Source: UBA5078 sp041175045
Lineage (GTDB): Bacteria; Pseudomonadota; Gammaproteobacteria; Pseudomonadales; Pseudohongiellaceae
DNA: 21,049 nucleotides
Direction: 5' to 3'
Assembly: GCA_041175045.1 (NCBI GenBank)
Contig: JBEDFR010000045.1
Span: 1 to 21,049, forward strand
Shown: piece after piece, positions 7,303-14,529 of the stretch
Position numbering within the stretch: the first letter of the stretch is position 1
Layout: each line of letters opens with the position of its first letter
The notes under the pieces: generated by a model
Told to the model about the DNA's origin: nothing
Databases searched by the model: none
What the model saw: only the letters and a program-made list of their open reading frames with translations
Program-made: the position numbers and the translations under genes

Positions 7303-9378
7303 TTGATTGCCACGACTTTGACTAACGGAAACAGAAAATTGCAATCCTCTCTCTTGCTCTTCTCACTGCGCGCCGCACTCGCAACGCTGCTGCTCCTTCT
7401 GCTGGTGCTGTATCAGCACCAGTCCCTTGCCGAAGTCTCGCGCATCGAGATTCACAGCCGCGAACTGCTGGGCGCGCCCGACTCTGCCGTTCAGTACGAA
7501 GCCGTCACCGGGCTGCTGCATCTTGCGCTCGACCCCCAGGCGCCCGGCAACCACAAGATCATCGACCTGGCACTGGCGCCTCGCAATGCCGCCGGCCTGG
7601 TCGAATTCAGCACCGACTTCCGCCTGCTGGTGCCTCGGCGCGGACCGGTCAGCGACACCCTGCTCTATCAGGTCAACAATCGGGGTCGCAGTTCGCTGCC
7701 GCCGGATGTCTCCCTGCAGCACCCACTGAGCACACAGGGTCACACCTATCTTAGCACAGGCTGGATCGCCGAACTGGAATCGGGCAACGAACGCCAGCGC
7801 CTGCACGCCCCCGTTACAGGCAACCAGGATGCGCCGGTGACTGGCATGGTTCGCTACGAAGTCTTCGTCAACGCGCCTGCATCCGAGGCGTCGATCGCCG
7901 GTGCTGCGCATCTGGCCTACCGGCCCACCGCTGCCGGCCTGCGTGAAGCCACGCTCACACGGCGCCTGAATCAGGCCGACCCGCGCGCAACGGTGCCGCG
8001 CGAAGACTTCAGTCTGCGGGTGGAGGAAGTGCCGGACAGCGAGCAGGTCCGCATCACACTGAGCGTGGCCGGCGGCCTGGTGCCGGGCATGCTCTATGAG
8101 CTGATCTATGAGGCACAGGATCCTGTGCTGGCCGGCGCCGGCCTCGCCGGCATTCGTGACGTCATCGCCCTGCTGCGGCACGGCACGACAGACGCGTCGC
8201 TGCTTGCCACACTGCAGGTCCTGCAAGTGCCGGCGTTCGCCCATACCGTCGCCTGGGGCAATTCCCAGAGCGGCCGCCTGCTGCGACAGTTTCTGTACCA
8301 GGGCTTCAACGAGGATCTGGCAGGCCGACGCGTGTTCGACGGGGTGATGCCCGTCATCGCCGGCGGCGGCTTCGGCATGTTCAATCTGCGCTTCGCCATG
8401 CCCACCAGCACCAACGGGCAGCATGAATACCATCTGTTCCCGAACGACCATTTTCCTTTCACCTATGGCGACAGCGTGGACCCGTTCACGGGCCGCACCG
8501 ATGGCATTCTGAAGCAGGCGCGTGAAAGCGGCACCGAGCCGCGGCTGATGCACGTGCAGACGTCCAATGAATACTGGATCAGGGCAGGCTCGCTGGCCCA
8601 CACCGACCCGCTGGGCCTGCACGATGCCGAAATCCCTGCCAATGTTCGCTTCTACACCATCGGCGGCTCCGCCCACAGCTCGGGAACAGGCCGCCCGGAA
8701 CCGGCCGGCGCCGGGCAGCTGGGGGCAAATCCGAACCTGTGGTCTCCCATTGCCGATTCGCTGCTGGCACGCCTCGTCGACTGGGTGCGTACAGACACCC
8801 CGCCTCCTCCCAGCCGCTATCCGCGTATTGCCGATGGCTCTCTCGTGCCCTCGCACCTGGGGGATGGTCGCATCAATCCTGCCGCCTGGAACGCGCTGCC
8901 TGGCGTCGCGCATCCCAAGGCCATGTATCAGGTGGGCCATGTGGATTTCGGGCCGCGCTTTCGCGAACAGGGCATCGTCGATCAGCACCCGGTCGCGGCG
9001 CAGTCGTGGTATGGCGCGCGGGTTCCTGCTGTCAATGCCGACAACAATGACTCGGGCGCCAGCACGGTGCTGCCCCCTTTGACTGCCGTGCCCCTGGGTA
9101 CCTTTATGCCGTGGAATCTGCGCAGCGCGGCCAGCGGTGCGGACACCGAACTGCTGCGCCTGTCGGGTGCTTATCTGCCCTTTGCGCAGACCGCGCAGGA
9201 CGCGGCGGCCAGCAAGGACCCGCGCGCGCCTGTCAGCGCCCGTTATCCGGGTGCTCAGGACTATCTGCAGGCCTACATACAGGCCACGGATGCCCTGATC
9301 GCCGACGGGTTCCTGCTGCCGCAGTTTCGCGAGACGCTGCTGGTGATCGGCAGGGGGAATGCCGCGCAGCTGCCTTGA
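7303..9378 (+). CDS. Large exported alpha/beta hydrolase domain protein
   Basis: This 691-residue protein resembles the long bacterial alpha/beta hydrolase domain-containing proteins (Abhydrolase_10-like), presumed esterases. A hydrophobic N-terminus (LRAALATLLLLLLVLYQ) acts as signal peptide or anchor. The nucleophile elbow is AWGNSQSGRLLRQF with Ser321. A likely acid is in QTSNEYW (Glu423), and a likely His is in GGSAHSSG (His458). NNRGRSSLP and FDGVMPVIAGGGFGMFNLRF are other landmarks. No ATG is available near the start. In-frame TTG codons occur at 7303, 7318 and 7339; GGAA is best placed for 7339 (9 bases), which would remove 12 residues. The start is therefore uncertain. It is followed after 36 bases by a convergent GNAT gene. 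Substrate is unknown. Confidence 0.82.
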   Translation: MIATTLTNGNRKLQSSLLLFSLRAALATLLLLLLVLYQHQSLAEVSRIEIHSRELLGAPDSAVQYEAVTGLLHLALDPQAPGNHKIIDLALAPRNAAGLVEFSTDFRLLVPRRGPVSDTLLYQVNNRGRSSLPPDVSLQHPLSTQGHTYLSTGWIAELESGNERQRLHAPVTGNQDAPVTGMVRYEVFVNAPASEASIAGAAHLAYRPTAAGLREATLTRRLNQADPRATVPREDFSLRVEEVPDSEQVRITLSVAGGLVPGMLYELIYEAQDPVLAGAGLAGIRDVIALLRHGTTDASLLATLQVLQVPAFAHTVAWGNSQSGRLLRQFLYQGFNEDLAGRRVFDGVMPVIAGGGFGMFNLRFAMPTSTNGQHEYHLFPNDHFPFTYGDSVDPFTGRTDGILKQARESGTEPRLMHVQTSNEYWIRAGSLAHTDPLGLHDAEIPANVRFYTIGGSAHSSGTGRPEPAGAGQLGANPNLWSPIADSLLARLVDWVRTDTPPPPSRYPRIADGSLVPSHLGDGRINPAAWNALPGVAHPKAMYQVGHVDFGPRFREQGIVDQHPVAAQSWYGARVPAVNADNNDSGASTVLPPLTAVPLGTFMPWNLRSAASGADTELLRLSGAYLPFAQTAQDAAASKDPRAPVSARYPGAQDYLQAYIQATDALIADGFLLPQFRETLLVIGRGNAAQLP

Positions 9379-9414
9379 GTGAGGGACGTGAAGAAGTGCG
9401 GCGGAGCAGACTGG

Positions 9415-9957
9415 TCAGTCCGGGCGACACGGCGCGTCAATGCGATAGAAGGCGGTGCATACTGGCGCGCCGCCACTGCTGCGCTCTTCCACATGGCTGA
9501 AGCAACCGCCGATTTTCTCCAGCGCACGGCGCGAGCGCTGGTTCTGCGCGCCGATGTGAAACCAGACGGTGTCCACCCACTGCCAGGCATGCTCGAGCAG
9601 CAACTGCTTCATTTCCTGATTGGCTGGCCCGCCCCACCAGGCCCGCGCCAGGAAGGTGAACCCCAGCGCGATGCTGCGAGCCGGAGGCTGCCAGTCGTAG
9701 TAGCGCGTGGACCCGATGATGGCACCACTGGCATTGTCCAGCACCACGAAGGCACTGCCGCCGGCCAGCGCACCCTGGAAGAAGTGTTCCGCAAAGACCT
9801 CGCGCTGCCAGCGCGTGGGTTGAGGATGTTGCACCCAGATCAGCGGATCGGAGGCGGCGGCCAGCAGAGGCTCGAAATCCTCCGCCACAAGAGGCCGCAG
9901 CGTCAGCGTGGGGCCGCGCAGGGTGGGACGCAGATCGAAGTCGTCATGCAGCGACAT
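9415..9957 (-). CDS. GNAT family N-acetyltransferase (RimJ-like)
   Basis: This 180-residue cytosolic protein has the layout of RimJ/RimL-type acetyltransferases. It begins with LRGPTLTLRPLVAEDFEPLL (about 13-32), then IIGSTRYYDWQ (80-90). LGFTFLARAWWGGPANQEMKQLLLEHAW (about 98-125, acetyl-CoA binding) follows, then FHIGAQNQRSRRALEKIGG (133-151). Family members acetylate protein N-termini, aminoglycosides or small amines; nothing here picks one. GGA lies about 9 bases before the ATG. It is 37 bases downstream of the malonyl-CoA synthetase gene on the same strand and may be co-transcribed with the malonate operon. No functional link is known and it could simply be a neighbour. Confidence 0.83.
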   Translation of the reverse strand: MSLHDDFDLRPTLRGPTLTLRPLVAEDFEPLLAAASDPLIWVQHPQPTRWQREVFAEHFFQGALAGGSAFVVLDNASGAIIGSTRYYDWQPPARSIALGFTFLARAWWGGPANQEMKQLLLEHAWQWVDTVWFHIGAQNQRSRRALEKIGGCFSHVEERSSGGAPVCTAFYRIDAPCRPD

Positions 9958-9994
9958 GGGCGTTATTCCAATGACTGCGGCCGGAGCGCCGCGG

Positions 9995-11506
9995 TCACAG
10001 CTTCTTCAGATCCGGCTTGATGACCTTGCCCATGGCATTGCGCGGCATCGCTTCCAGCACGCGCAGGGACTTGGGAATCTTGTAGGGCGACATGCGCGAC
10101 TCGCACCAGGACTTCAAGTCCGGCAGCGTGAGCGACTGCCCAGGCTTGAGCACCACGAAGGCCGTCACCGCCTCACCCCATGTCTCGTCCTCCATGCCCA
10201 CCACGGCGCACTCGGCAATCTTCTCGTGGGTGAGCAGTGTGCCCTCGATCTCCAGTGCAGAGAGCTTGTAGCCCCCGGACTTGATGATATCCACCGACGA
10301 ACGGCCCATGATGCGGTAATAGCCTTTCTCCCGCACAGCAACATCCCCGGTGCAGAACCAGTCCTTGACGAAGCTCTCCTGCGTGGCTGCGGGATTGTTC
10401 CAGTATTCCAGGAACACGTTGGCGCCCCTGACGCGAATCTCGCCGGGCACCTCGTCATTGTCGATCACGGCTCCGACATCATCGAAGAGCGCTACCTCGA
10501 CGCCTTTCAGCGGCAGGCCAACTGCGCCGGCACGACGCTCGCCCAGGTAGGGGTTGGAGATGCCCATGCCGATCTCCGTCATGCCATAGCGCTCCAGAAG
10601 CGTCTGGCCGGTGAGCGCTTTCCACTGATTGAACAGCTTGACGGGACACGCAGCCGAACCGCTGACATTCAGCCGCATGGCATTGAACGCCGAGGTGACG
10701 GCCTCGCGCTCGCCGGCATCCAGCGCCTCCAGGTACTGAATGATCTTGACGTAAATGGTGGGCACCGCCATGAACAGCGTGTATTCGCGCAGGCTCACCT
10801 GAGTCATCACCGTCTCCATGTCGAAGCGCGGAAAGAGGGCGATGCGCGCGCCGATCCACAGACCGCAGCACAGGATGTTGATGATGCCGTGAATGTGATG
10901 CAGCGGCAGGAACAGCGGGATCGAATCGCTGGCCAGCCAGCCCCAGGCCTCCAGCAGCGTGGTGACTTGGGCGCGGATGTTGCGGTGCGTGCTGACCACG
11001 CCCTTGGGCTTGTTGGTGGTGCCGCTGGTGAACAGGATCATGGCGCGGCGCTCCGAGGCGATCACGGGCAGCGTGCCGACGCGATCAGCAAGCGTTTGCG
11101 CCACCGTCAGCCACTCGATCTGCAAGGCCTGGCAGAGAGTGCGCAAGGCGCCGATCTGATGGGTATCCAGCGACAGACACACCACCAGTCGCGTGACTTG
11201 CGCACAGGTCAATGCGTGCTCGAGTTCCGGCAGCGCTCCAGCCACATTCAAGGGCACGGCGATGCCTCCGGCGCGCCAGATCCCCAGCAAGGCGGTGACG
11301 TAGTCCACGCCGCCCGGAATCAGCAGGGCGATCCGCTCTTCCTTGAGATCAGGCTTGCTGCCCAGCAGCCCGGCCGCCATCTTGTCGATACGCTCGTGCA
11401 GATCGGAATAGGTCCACTCTCCCGCATTGGTCTGCAGGGCCACCGCCGTGTTGCCGATACTCAGCGCGGGAAAACTGCGCTGCTCTGTCAAACTGCCTGA
11501 ACGCAT
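9995..11506 (-). CDS. matB: Malonyl-CoA synthetase (MatB/ACSF3-like)
   Basis: This adenylate-forming ligase should convert malonate, CoA and ATP into malonyl-CoA, AMP and PPi. The 503-residue protein has the P-loop-like FTSGTTNKPKG (159-169), LERYGMTEIGMG (304-315), FCTGD (384-388), GRSSVDIIKSGGYKLSALEIE (about 401-421) and the C-terminal PRNAMGKVIK with catalytic Lys494. STHRNIRAQVTTLLEAW, LPLHHIHGIIN and MRLNVSGSAACP closely follow MatB and human ACSF3. The start at 11506 has AAGGAAG about 8 bases upstream; an upstream in-frame ATG at 11599 would overlap madM and is rejected. The gene is 34 bases after madM, which encodes part of a malonate carrier. That context strongly supports malonate as substrate; methylmalonate is a possible second one. 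No malonyl-CoA decarboxylase is seen nearby. Confidence 0.9.
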   Translation of the reverse strand: MRSGSLTEQRSFPALSIGNTAVALQTNAGEWTYSDLHERIDKMAAGLLGSKPDLKEERIALLIPGGVDYVTALLGIWRAGGIAVPLNVAGALPELEHALTCAQVTRLVVCLSLDTHQIGALRTLCQALQIEWLTVAQTLADRVGTLPVIASERRAMILFTSGTTNKPKGVVSTHRNIRAQVTTLLEAWGWLASDSIPLFLPLHHIHGIINILCCGLWIGARIALFPRFDMETVMTQVSLREYTLFMAVPTIYVKIIQYLEALDAGEREAVTSAFNAMRLNVSGSAACPVKLFNQWKALTGQTLLERYGMTEIGMGISNPYLGERRAGAVGLPLKGVEVALFDDVGAVIDNDEVPGEIRVRGANVFLEYWNNPAATQESFVKDWFCTGDVAVREKGYYRIMGRSSVDIIKSGGYKLSALEIEGTLLTHEKIAECAVVGMEDETWGEAVTAFVVLKPGQSLTLPDLKSWCESRMSPYKIPKSLRVLEAMPRNAMGKVIKPDLKKL

Positions 11507-11540
11507 GGTGACGTCTTCCTTGTGCAACAACTGGCACTCT

Positions 11541-12299
11541 TCACACCAGTGCGCGAACGATGAAATAGAGCACTGAGGGGCCAAGCAGACAGCCCACACC
11601 AGTGTAGAAAGTGGCCGTCATGGCGCCATAGGGCACCAGACGCGGATCCGTGGCGGCCAGGCCTCCGGCCACCCCGCTGGTGGTGCCCATCAGACCCCCG
11701 AACACCATGGCCGACTGCGGATTGTTCAGTCCGATGTAACGCGCCACCAGCGGCGTGCCGATCATGACCAGGATCGACTTCACCACGCCAGCAGCGACAG
11801 CCAGCGCGATGACGTCCGAACTGGCACCGATCGCCGTGCCCGTGACCGGCCCGACAATATAGGTCACTGCACCCGCCCCGATGGTGGTGATACTCTCGGC
11901 ATCGGTGTAGCCGAATGCCAGAGCCACCAGGGCCCCCGCAAGAAACGCGACCAGCACGCCGGCAAGAATTGACACGACACCCACGACACCTGCCTGACGC
12001 AATTCAGACAACTGCACGCCGAAGGCGGTGGAGACGATGCCGAAGTCCCGCATCATGCCGCCGCCCATCAGGCCGAGGCCAGCCAGCAACCCGATGTCCG
12101 CCACGCCCCGACTGCCTCCGGTGGCCATCCCGGCACCATAGGCTGCGAGCAGTCCGAGCAGGATGGCGATGGCCGAACCGTGAATGCGTCCTCGAGTAAG
12201 GTGCCGTGACGCCCAGTAAGACAGCCAGACGGCCACACCGACCACCACGAATGCCACCACAAGGCCATTGGCCTGAATCACTGCGCGCAGGGTTTCCAT
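11541..12299 (-). CDS. madM: Malonate transporter subunit MadM
   Basis: MadM forms the sodium-coupled malonate carrier together with MadL in the inner membrane. This 252-residue protein is of normal family length and is composed of hydrophobic helices. Family landmarks include an N-terminal helix, the segment LTRGRIHGSAIAILLGLLAAYGAG (about 34-57 in parts), IGLLAGLGLMGGGMMRDF, GAGAVTYIVGPVTGTAIGASSD and VFGGLMGTTSGVAGGLAATDPRLVPYGAMTA-type sequence near the end. The ATG shares one base with the madL stop (TAATG). AGGAG stands 5 bases ahead of the overlap, so translation is coupled to madL. The following gene encodes malonyl-CoA synthetase, which fits uptake then activation. Confidence is high from the pair of subunits and the context. 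Confidence 0.9.
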   Translation of the reverse strand: METLRAVIQANGLVVAFVVVGVAVWLSYWASRHLTRGRIHGSAIAILLGLLAAYGAGMATGGSRGVADIGLLAGLGLMGGGMMRDFGIVSTAFGVQLSELRQAGVVGVVSILAGVLVAFLAGALVALAFGYTDAESITTIGAGAVTYIVGPVTGTAIGASSDVIALAVAAGVVKSILVMIGTPLVARYIGLNNPQSAMVFGGLMGTTSGVAGGLAATDPRLVPYGAMTATFYTGVGCLLGPSVLYFIVRALV

Positions 12300-12688
12300 T
12301 ACGGCTCCTGTTCCAGCGGGGGGAGGGGTGGACTCTGCGGTCCGATGCGACTGAGCACCGGGACCAGCGCGAAACTGACGACGACGGCCAGCACTCCGGC
12401 AAGCACGGCGAGCATGCCACCGCTGGCCGCAGCCACGACATTCTGGCTGGCGGCCATGGCGACCACGATAGGGATGTACATGGCGCTCCAGAACTTCACG
12501 CCTTCGCCAGATGCGCCAGTGGTGAGCGAGCGCATGCGGGGCGAACCGCTGGCCAATACCAGCAACAGCATCGCCAGGCCGACACCGCCGACATTCGCCT
12601 GTACGCCGAGCAATTGACCGAGCAGTTCACCAAGATAGAGACCAGCAAGCAGACAGGCTGCGAGCAGAGCAACACCGTAGATGATCAT
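12299..12688 (-). CDS. madL: Malonate transporter subunit MadL
   Basis: MadL is the smaller subunit of the MadLM sodium:malonate symporter. The 129-residue product has about four hydrophobic helices. Landmarks are LYLGELLGQLLGVQANVGGVGLAM (parts of 18-40), the loop RMRSLTTGASGEGVKFWSAMYIPIVVAMAASQNV (parts of 51-84) and a Pro-rich tail PPLPPLEQEP. An in-frame ATG at 12694 abuts the AAGGA ribosome site (12699-12695), whereas the ATG at 12688 is 6 bases away from it, so 12688 is preferred. It is the first gene of the malonate operon and faces away from an exported hydrolase gene. The pattern of family residues and the coupling to madM make the call strong. Confidence 0.88.
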   Translation of the reverse strand: MIIYGVALLAACLLAGLYLGELLGQLLGVQANVGGVGLAMLLLVLASGSPRMRSLTTGASGEGVKFWSAMYIPIVVAMAASQNVVAAASGGMLAVLAGVLAVVVSFALVPVLSRIGPQSPPLPPLEQEP

Positions 12689-12730
12689 GGACATTCCTTG
12701 TTGACATTGTAATGGTCCGAAACGGGCCGG

Positions 12731-12736
12731 AGTATA
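12731..12736 (-). promoter_or_regulatory. Candidate -10 element of malonate operon
   Basis: On the minus strand this reads TATACT, matching 5 of 6 consensus positions, about 43 bases before the madL start. The matching -35 region (near 12754-12759, AGTGAA) is weak, which would fit a promoter needing an activator. Confidence 0.33.
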
Positions 12737-12746
12737 GCCGAGCGAA

Positions 12747-12759
12747 AGTGATCTTCACT
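12747..12759. promoter_or_regulatory. Candidate operator, inverted repeat at madL promoter
   Basis: AGTGA-TCT-TCACT is a perfect 5-bp inverted repeat with a 3-base centre. It overlaps the expected -35 region of the malonate operon. No regulator gene is present in the window to pair with it. It is a short repeat and could be chance. Confidence 0.3.
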
Positions 12760-12845
12760 AGCCTTGGACGTGGGATTCGGCTCCATTCACCGATACTTGC
12801 CCCCACTGTTTGAATGCGAATTGACAAGGTTCACGGGGGCACACT

Positions 12846-12874
12846 GTGCCAGTCGCACAGAATCAGGCTACACT
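12846..12874 (+). promoter_or_regulatory. Candidate promoter of exported hydrolase trio
   Basis: GTGCCA (12846-12851) and TACACT (12869-12874) are spaced by 17 bases, each with 4 of 6 consensus matches. The predicted transcript start near 12881 leaves about 43 bases to the ATG at 12924. Confidence 0.3.
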
Positions 12875-12923
12875 CTCCCGCGCTCCTGTCATTGACGAGA
12901 CGATACCGAAAAAGGAAAGCATC

Positions 12924-13814
12924 ATGCGCACCCCTACTCTGCTGGCAGTTCTGCTCGCCAGCCTGATCAGCGCCACGGCCTCGGCGCAACTCCCGGATTC
13001 CGCCGGCTTCGCCACAGCCATCGAGACCCGATATCAGGTCAACATCGACGTTCCTTACATCTCGCAGGCGGGCGCACAGCTGGCGATGGATGTCTATGCG
13101 CGCCGCGATGTCACCACACCACAGCCCACCCTGGTGTTCTTTCATGGAGGCTTCTGGGTGGCGGGCAACAAGAATGCCCAGATCATGGCGCTCATGCCCT
13201 GGCTGGAAATGGGCTGGAACGTGGTGAATGTGGGCTACCGGCTGGGAGGCACGGCGCCGGCACCTGCCGCCCTGATCGATGCCTTCTGCGCGCTGCGCGC
13301 CATTGCCTCCGAGGCGGAGCGATTCAACATTGACACGAGCAAGCTGGTAGTGAGTGGGCAGTCTGCCGGCGGTCACCTGGCGCTTTCTGTCGCCATGATT
13401 CCCGACAGCGAGGGCTTCGCCTCCGGTTGTCCCGATGGCACCACGCCGCCAGTCGCAGCCGCCATCAACTGGTTCGGCGTCACCGACGTGCAGGATGTGA
13501 TCCAGGGGCCCAATCGCGCCGAGAATGCGGCCCGCTGGTTCAGTGGTGTCGCCCAGCCCACGGCGCTGGCCCAGCGCCTCTCACCGATCCGTTATGTGCG
13601 CAATGATCTGCCACCGATCCTGAGCATCCATGGCGATGCCGACGCGGTGGTGCCCTATGCCCACGGCGTGGAACTGCATCGCGCCCTGGCTGCCACCAAT
13701 GTGCGCAATCAGCTGCTGACAATTCCGGGCGGCGGCCACGGGCGTTTCACGGCAGAGGAACGCCAGCGCATCTACATCAGCATTCAGGACTTTCTCATGG
13801 AAGCGGGACTTTGA
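12924..13814 (+). CDS. Exported alpha/beta hydrolase (esterase-like)
   Basis: This 296-residue protein has a signal peptide (MRTPTLLAVLLASLISATASA, likely cut before QLPD) and a hydrolase domain of the hormone-sensitive lipase/BD-FAE kind. The oxyanion motif is FFHGGFWVAG (72-81). The nucleophile elbow is VSGQSAGGHLAL with Ser147. The acid lies in SIHGDADAVVP (Asp238 or Asp240), and the His is His272 in PGGGHGRF. A carboxylesterase or acyl-peptide hydrolase activity is expected in the periplasm. AGGAA about 8 bases before the ATG at 12924 supports this start; the open frame extends upstream to 12846, but those codons lack similarity. It begins a run of three genes with gaps of 1 and 2 bases, so it is very likely co-transcribed with a PH-domain membrane protein and a small membrane protein. 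Substrate is unknown. Confidence 0.88.
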   Translation: MRTPTLLAVLLASLISATASAQLPDSAGFATAIETRYQVNIDVPYISQAGAQLAMDVYARRDVTTPQPTLVFFHGGFWVAGNKNAQIMALMPWLEMGWNVVNVGYRLGGTAPAPAALIDAFCALRAIASEAERFNIDTSKLVVSGQSAGGHLALSVAMIPDSEGFASGCPDGTTPPVAAAINWFGVTDVQDVIQGPNRAENAARWFSGVAQPTALAQRLSPIRYVRNDLPPILSIHGDADAVVPYAHGVELHRALAATNVRNQLLTIPGGGHGRFTAEERQRIYISIQDFLMEAGL

Positions 13815-13815
13815 C

Positions 13816-14193
13816 ATGGCCGTGCTCTACGACGCCCATCCTCCGATGTTCAAGAATCACCCCTTCGGCTTTGCGCTGAGCATCCTGCTGATCCCGCTCG
13901 CCATCGGCATTCTGATCCTGCTGTGGTGGCATCTGCAGAACAAGTCCTCGCGCCTCATCATCAGCGAGAATCACGTGCTCTACGAGAAGGGACTGCTCAG
14001 CAAGGAACGGTCTGAAATAAACATCGACAGTGTGCGCACCGTGAAAGTGAAACAATCGTTCTTCAATCGCCTTTTCGGCACCGGCACCATCGAGCTGTTT
14101 ACTTCCGGCGATCAGCCCGAGATCGTGGCGAGAGGAATGCCGGATCCGAACCGCGTCCGCGAGATCATCAAGGCCAATCAAAAGGAAGACTGA
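13816..14193 (+). CDS. Bacterial PH-domain (bPH2, YdbS-like) membrane protein
   Basis: This 125-residue protein has one long hydrophobic segment near the N-terminus (about 17-39, AFALSILLIPLAIGILILLWW region) followed by a cytosolic bacterial PH domain. Domain landmarks are SRLIISENHVLYEKGLLSKER (parts of 45-65), INIDSVRTVKVKQSFFNRLFGTGTIELFTSG (parts of 68-98) and MPDPNRVREII (108-118). Bacterial PH domains are membrane-associated, but their ligands are mostly unknown. The ATG comes 1 base after the hydrolase stop, with GGGA about 7 bases upstream, so the two are translationally linked. Family is firm; function is not known. Confidence 0.85.
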   Translation: MAVLYDAHPPMFKNHPFGFALSILLIPLAIGILILLWWHLQNKSSRLIISENHVLYEKGLLSKERSEINIDSVRTVKVKQSFFNRLFGTGTIELFTSGDQPEIVARGMPDPNRVREIIKANQKED

Positions 14194-14195
14194 CC

Positions 14196-14510
14196 ATGCA
14201 GGGAGAGACCGACAAGAAGGACAAGGACGACTCTCGCCGCATCGCCATCGCGTTGATCGTGCTGGTGTTGCTGCTGGTGGTGGCAGCGACGCTGATGCTG
14301 CCGCTGGCGGGAGAACTGGTGGCCACCCATCTGGCCCCGGGGCTCGGCATGCGTGATGCTGCGGTGATCGCGTTCTTCCTGACGCTGCTGATCCTGGTGG
14401 TCTTCGCCATCGCCTCCGGCGACGGGCTGCTGGGCGAGCTGCAGTTCATGCTGATCGGCTTTGCGGCCTTCTTCGTGATTCTCTGGCTGATGATCGCCTG
14501 GATCTTCTGA
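14196..14510 (+). CDS. Small three-helix membrane protein, unknown function
   Basis: The 104-residue product starts with a charged segment (MQGETDKKDKDDSRR) and then has three hydrophobic helices, about 16-38, 55-76 and 80-104. The first helix is very Leu/Val rich, and the C-terminus ends inside the last helix (LWLMIAWIF). I do not recognise a family. AAGGAAG lies about 7 bases before the ATG, and the start is 2 bases after the PH-domain gene, so it is the third gene of that operon. It converges with ispH, leaving 19 bases between the stops and no clear terminator. It is a real gene by ribosome site and spacing; its role may be linked to the PH-domain protein. Confidence 0.75.
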   Translation: MQGETDKKDKDDSRRIAIALIVLVLLLVVAATLMLPLAGELVATHLAPGLGMRDAAVIAFFLTLLILVVFAIASGDGLLGELQFMLIGFAAFFVILWLMIAWIF

Positions 14511-14529
14511 GCCACGACACCCGCACCCG

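Noticed and set aside
7363..8988. An open frame of 541 codons antisense to the large hydrolase
   Set aside because: The sense strand carries a well-defined hydrolase with catalytic motifs; the antisense product is low-complexity His/Gln/Arg-rich.
9908..11500. An open frame of 530 codons antisense to matB
   Set aside because: The sense strand encodes a complete adenylate-forming enzyme; the antisense frame has no family features.
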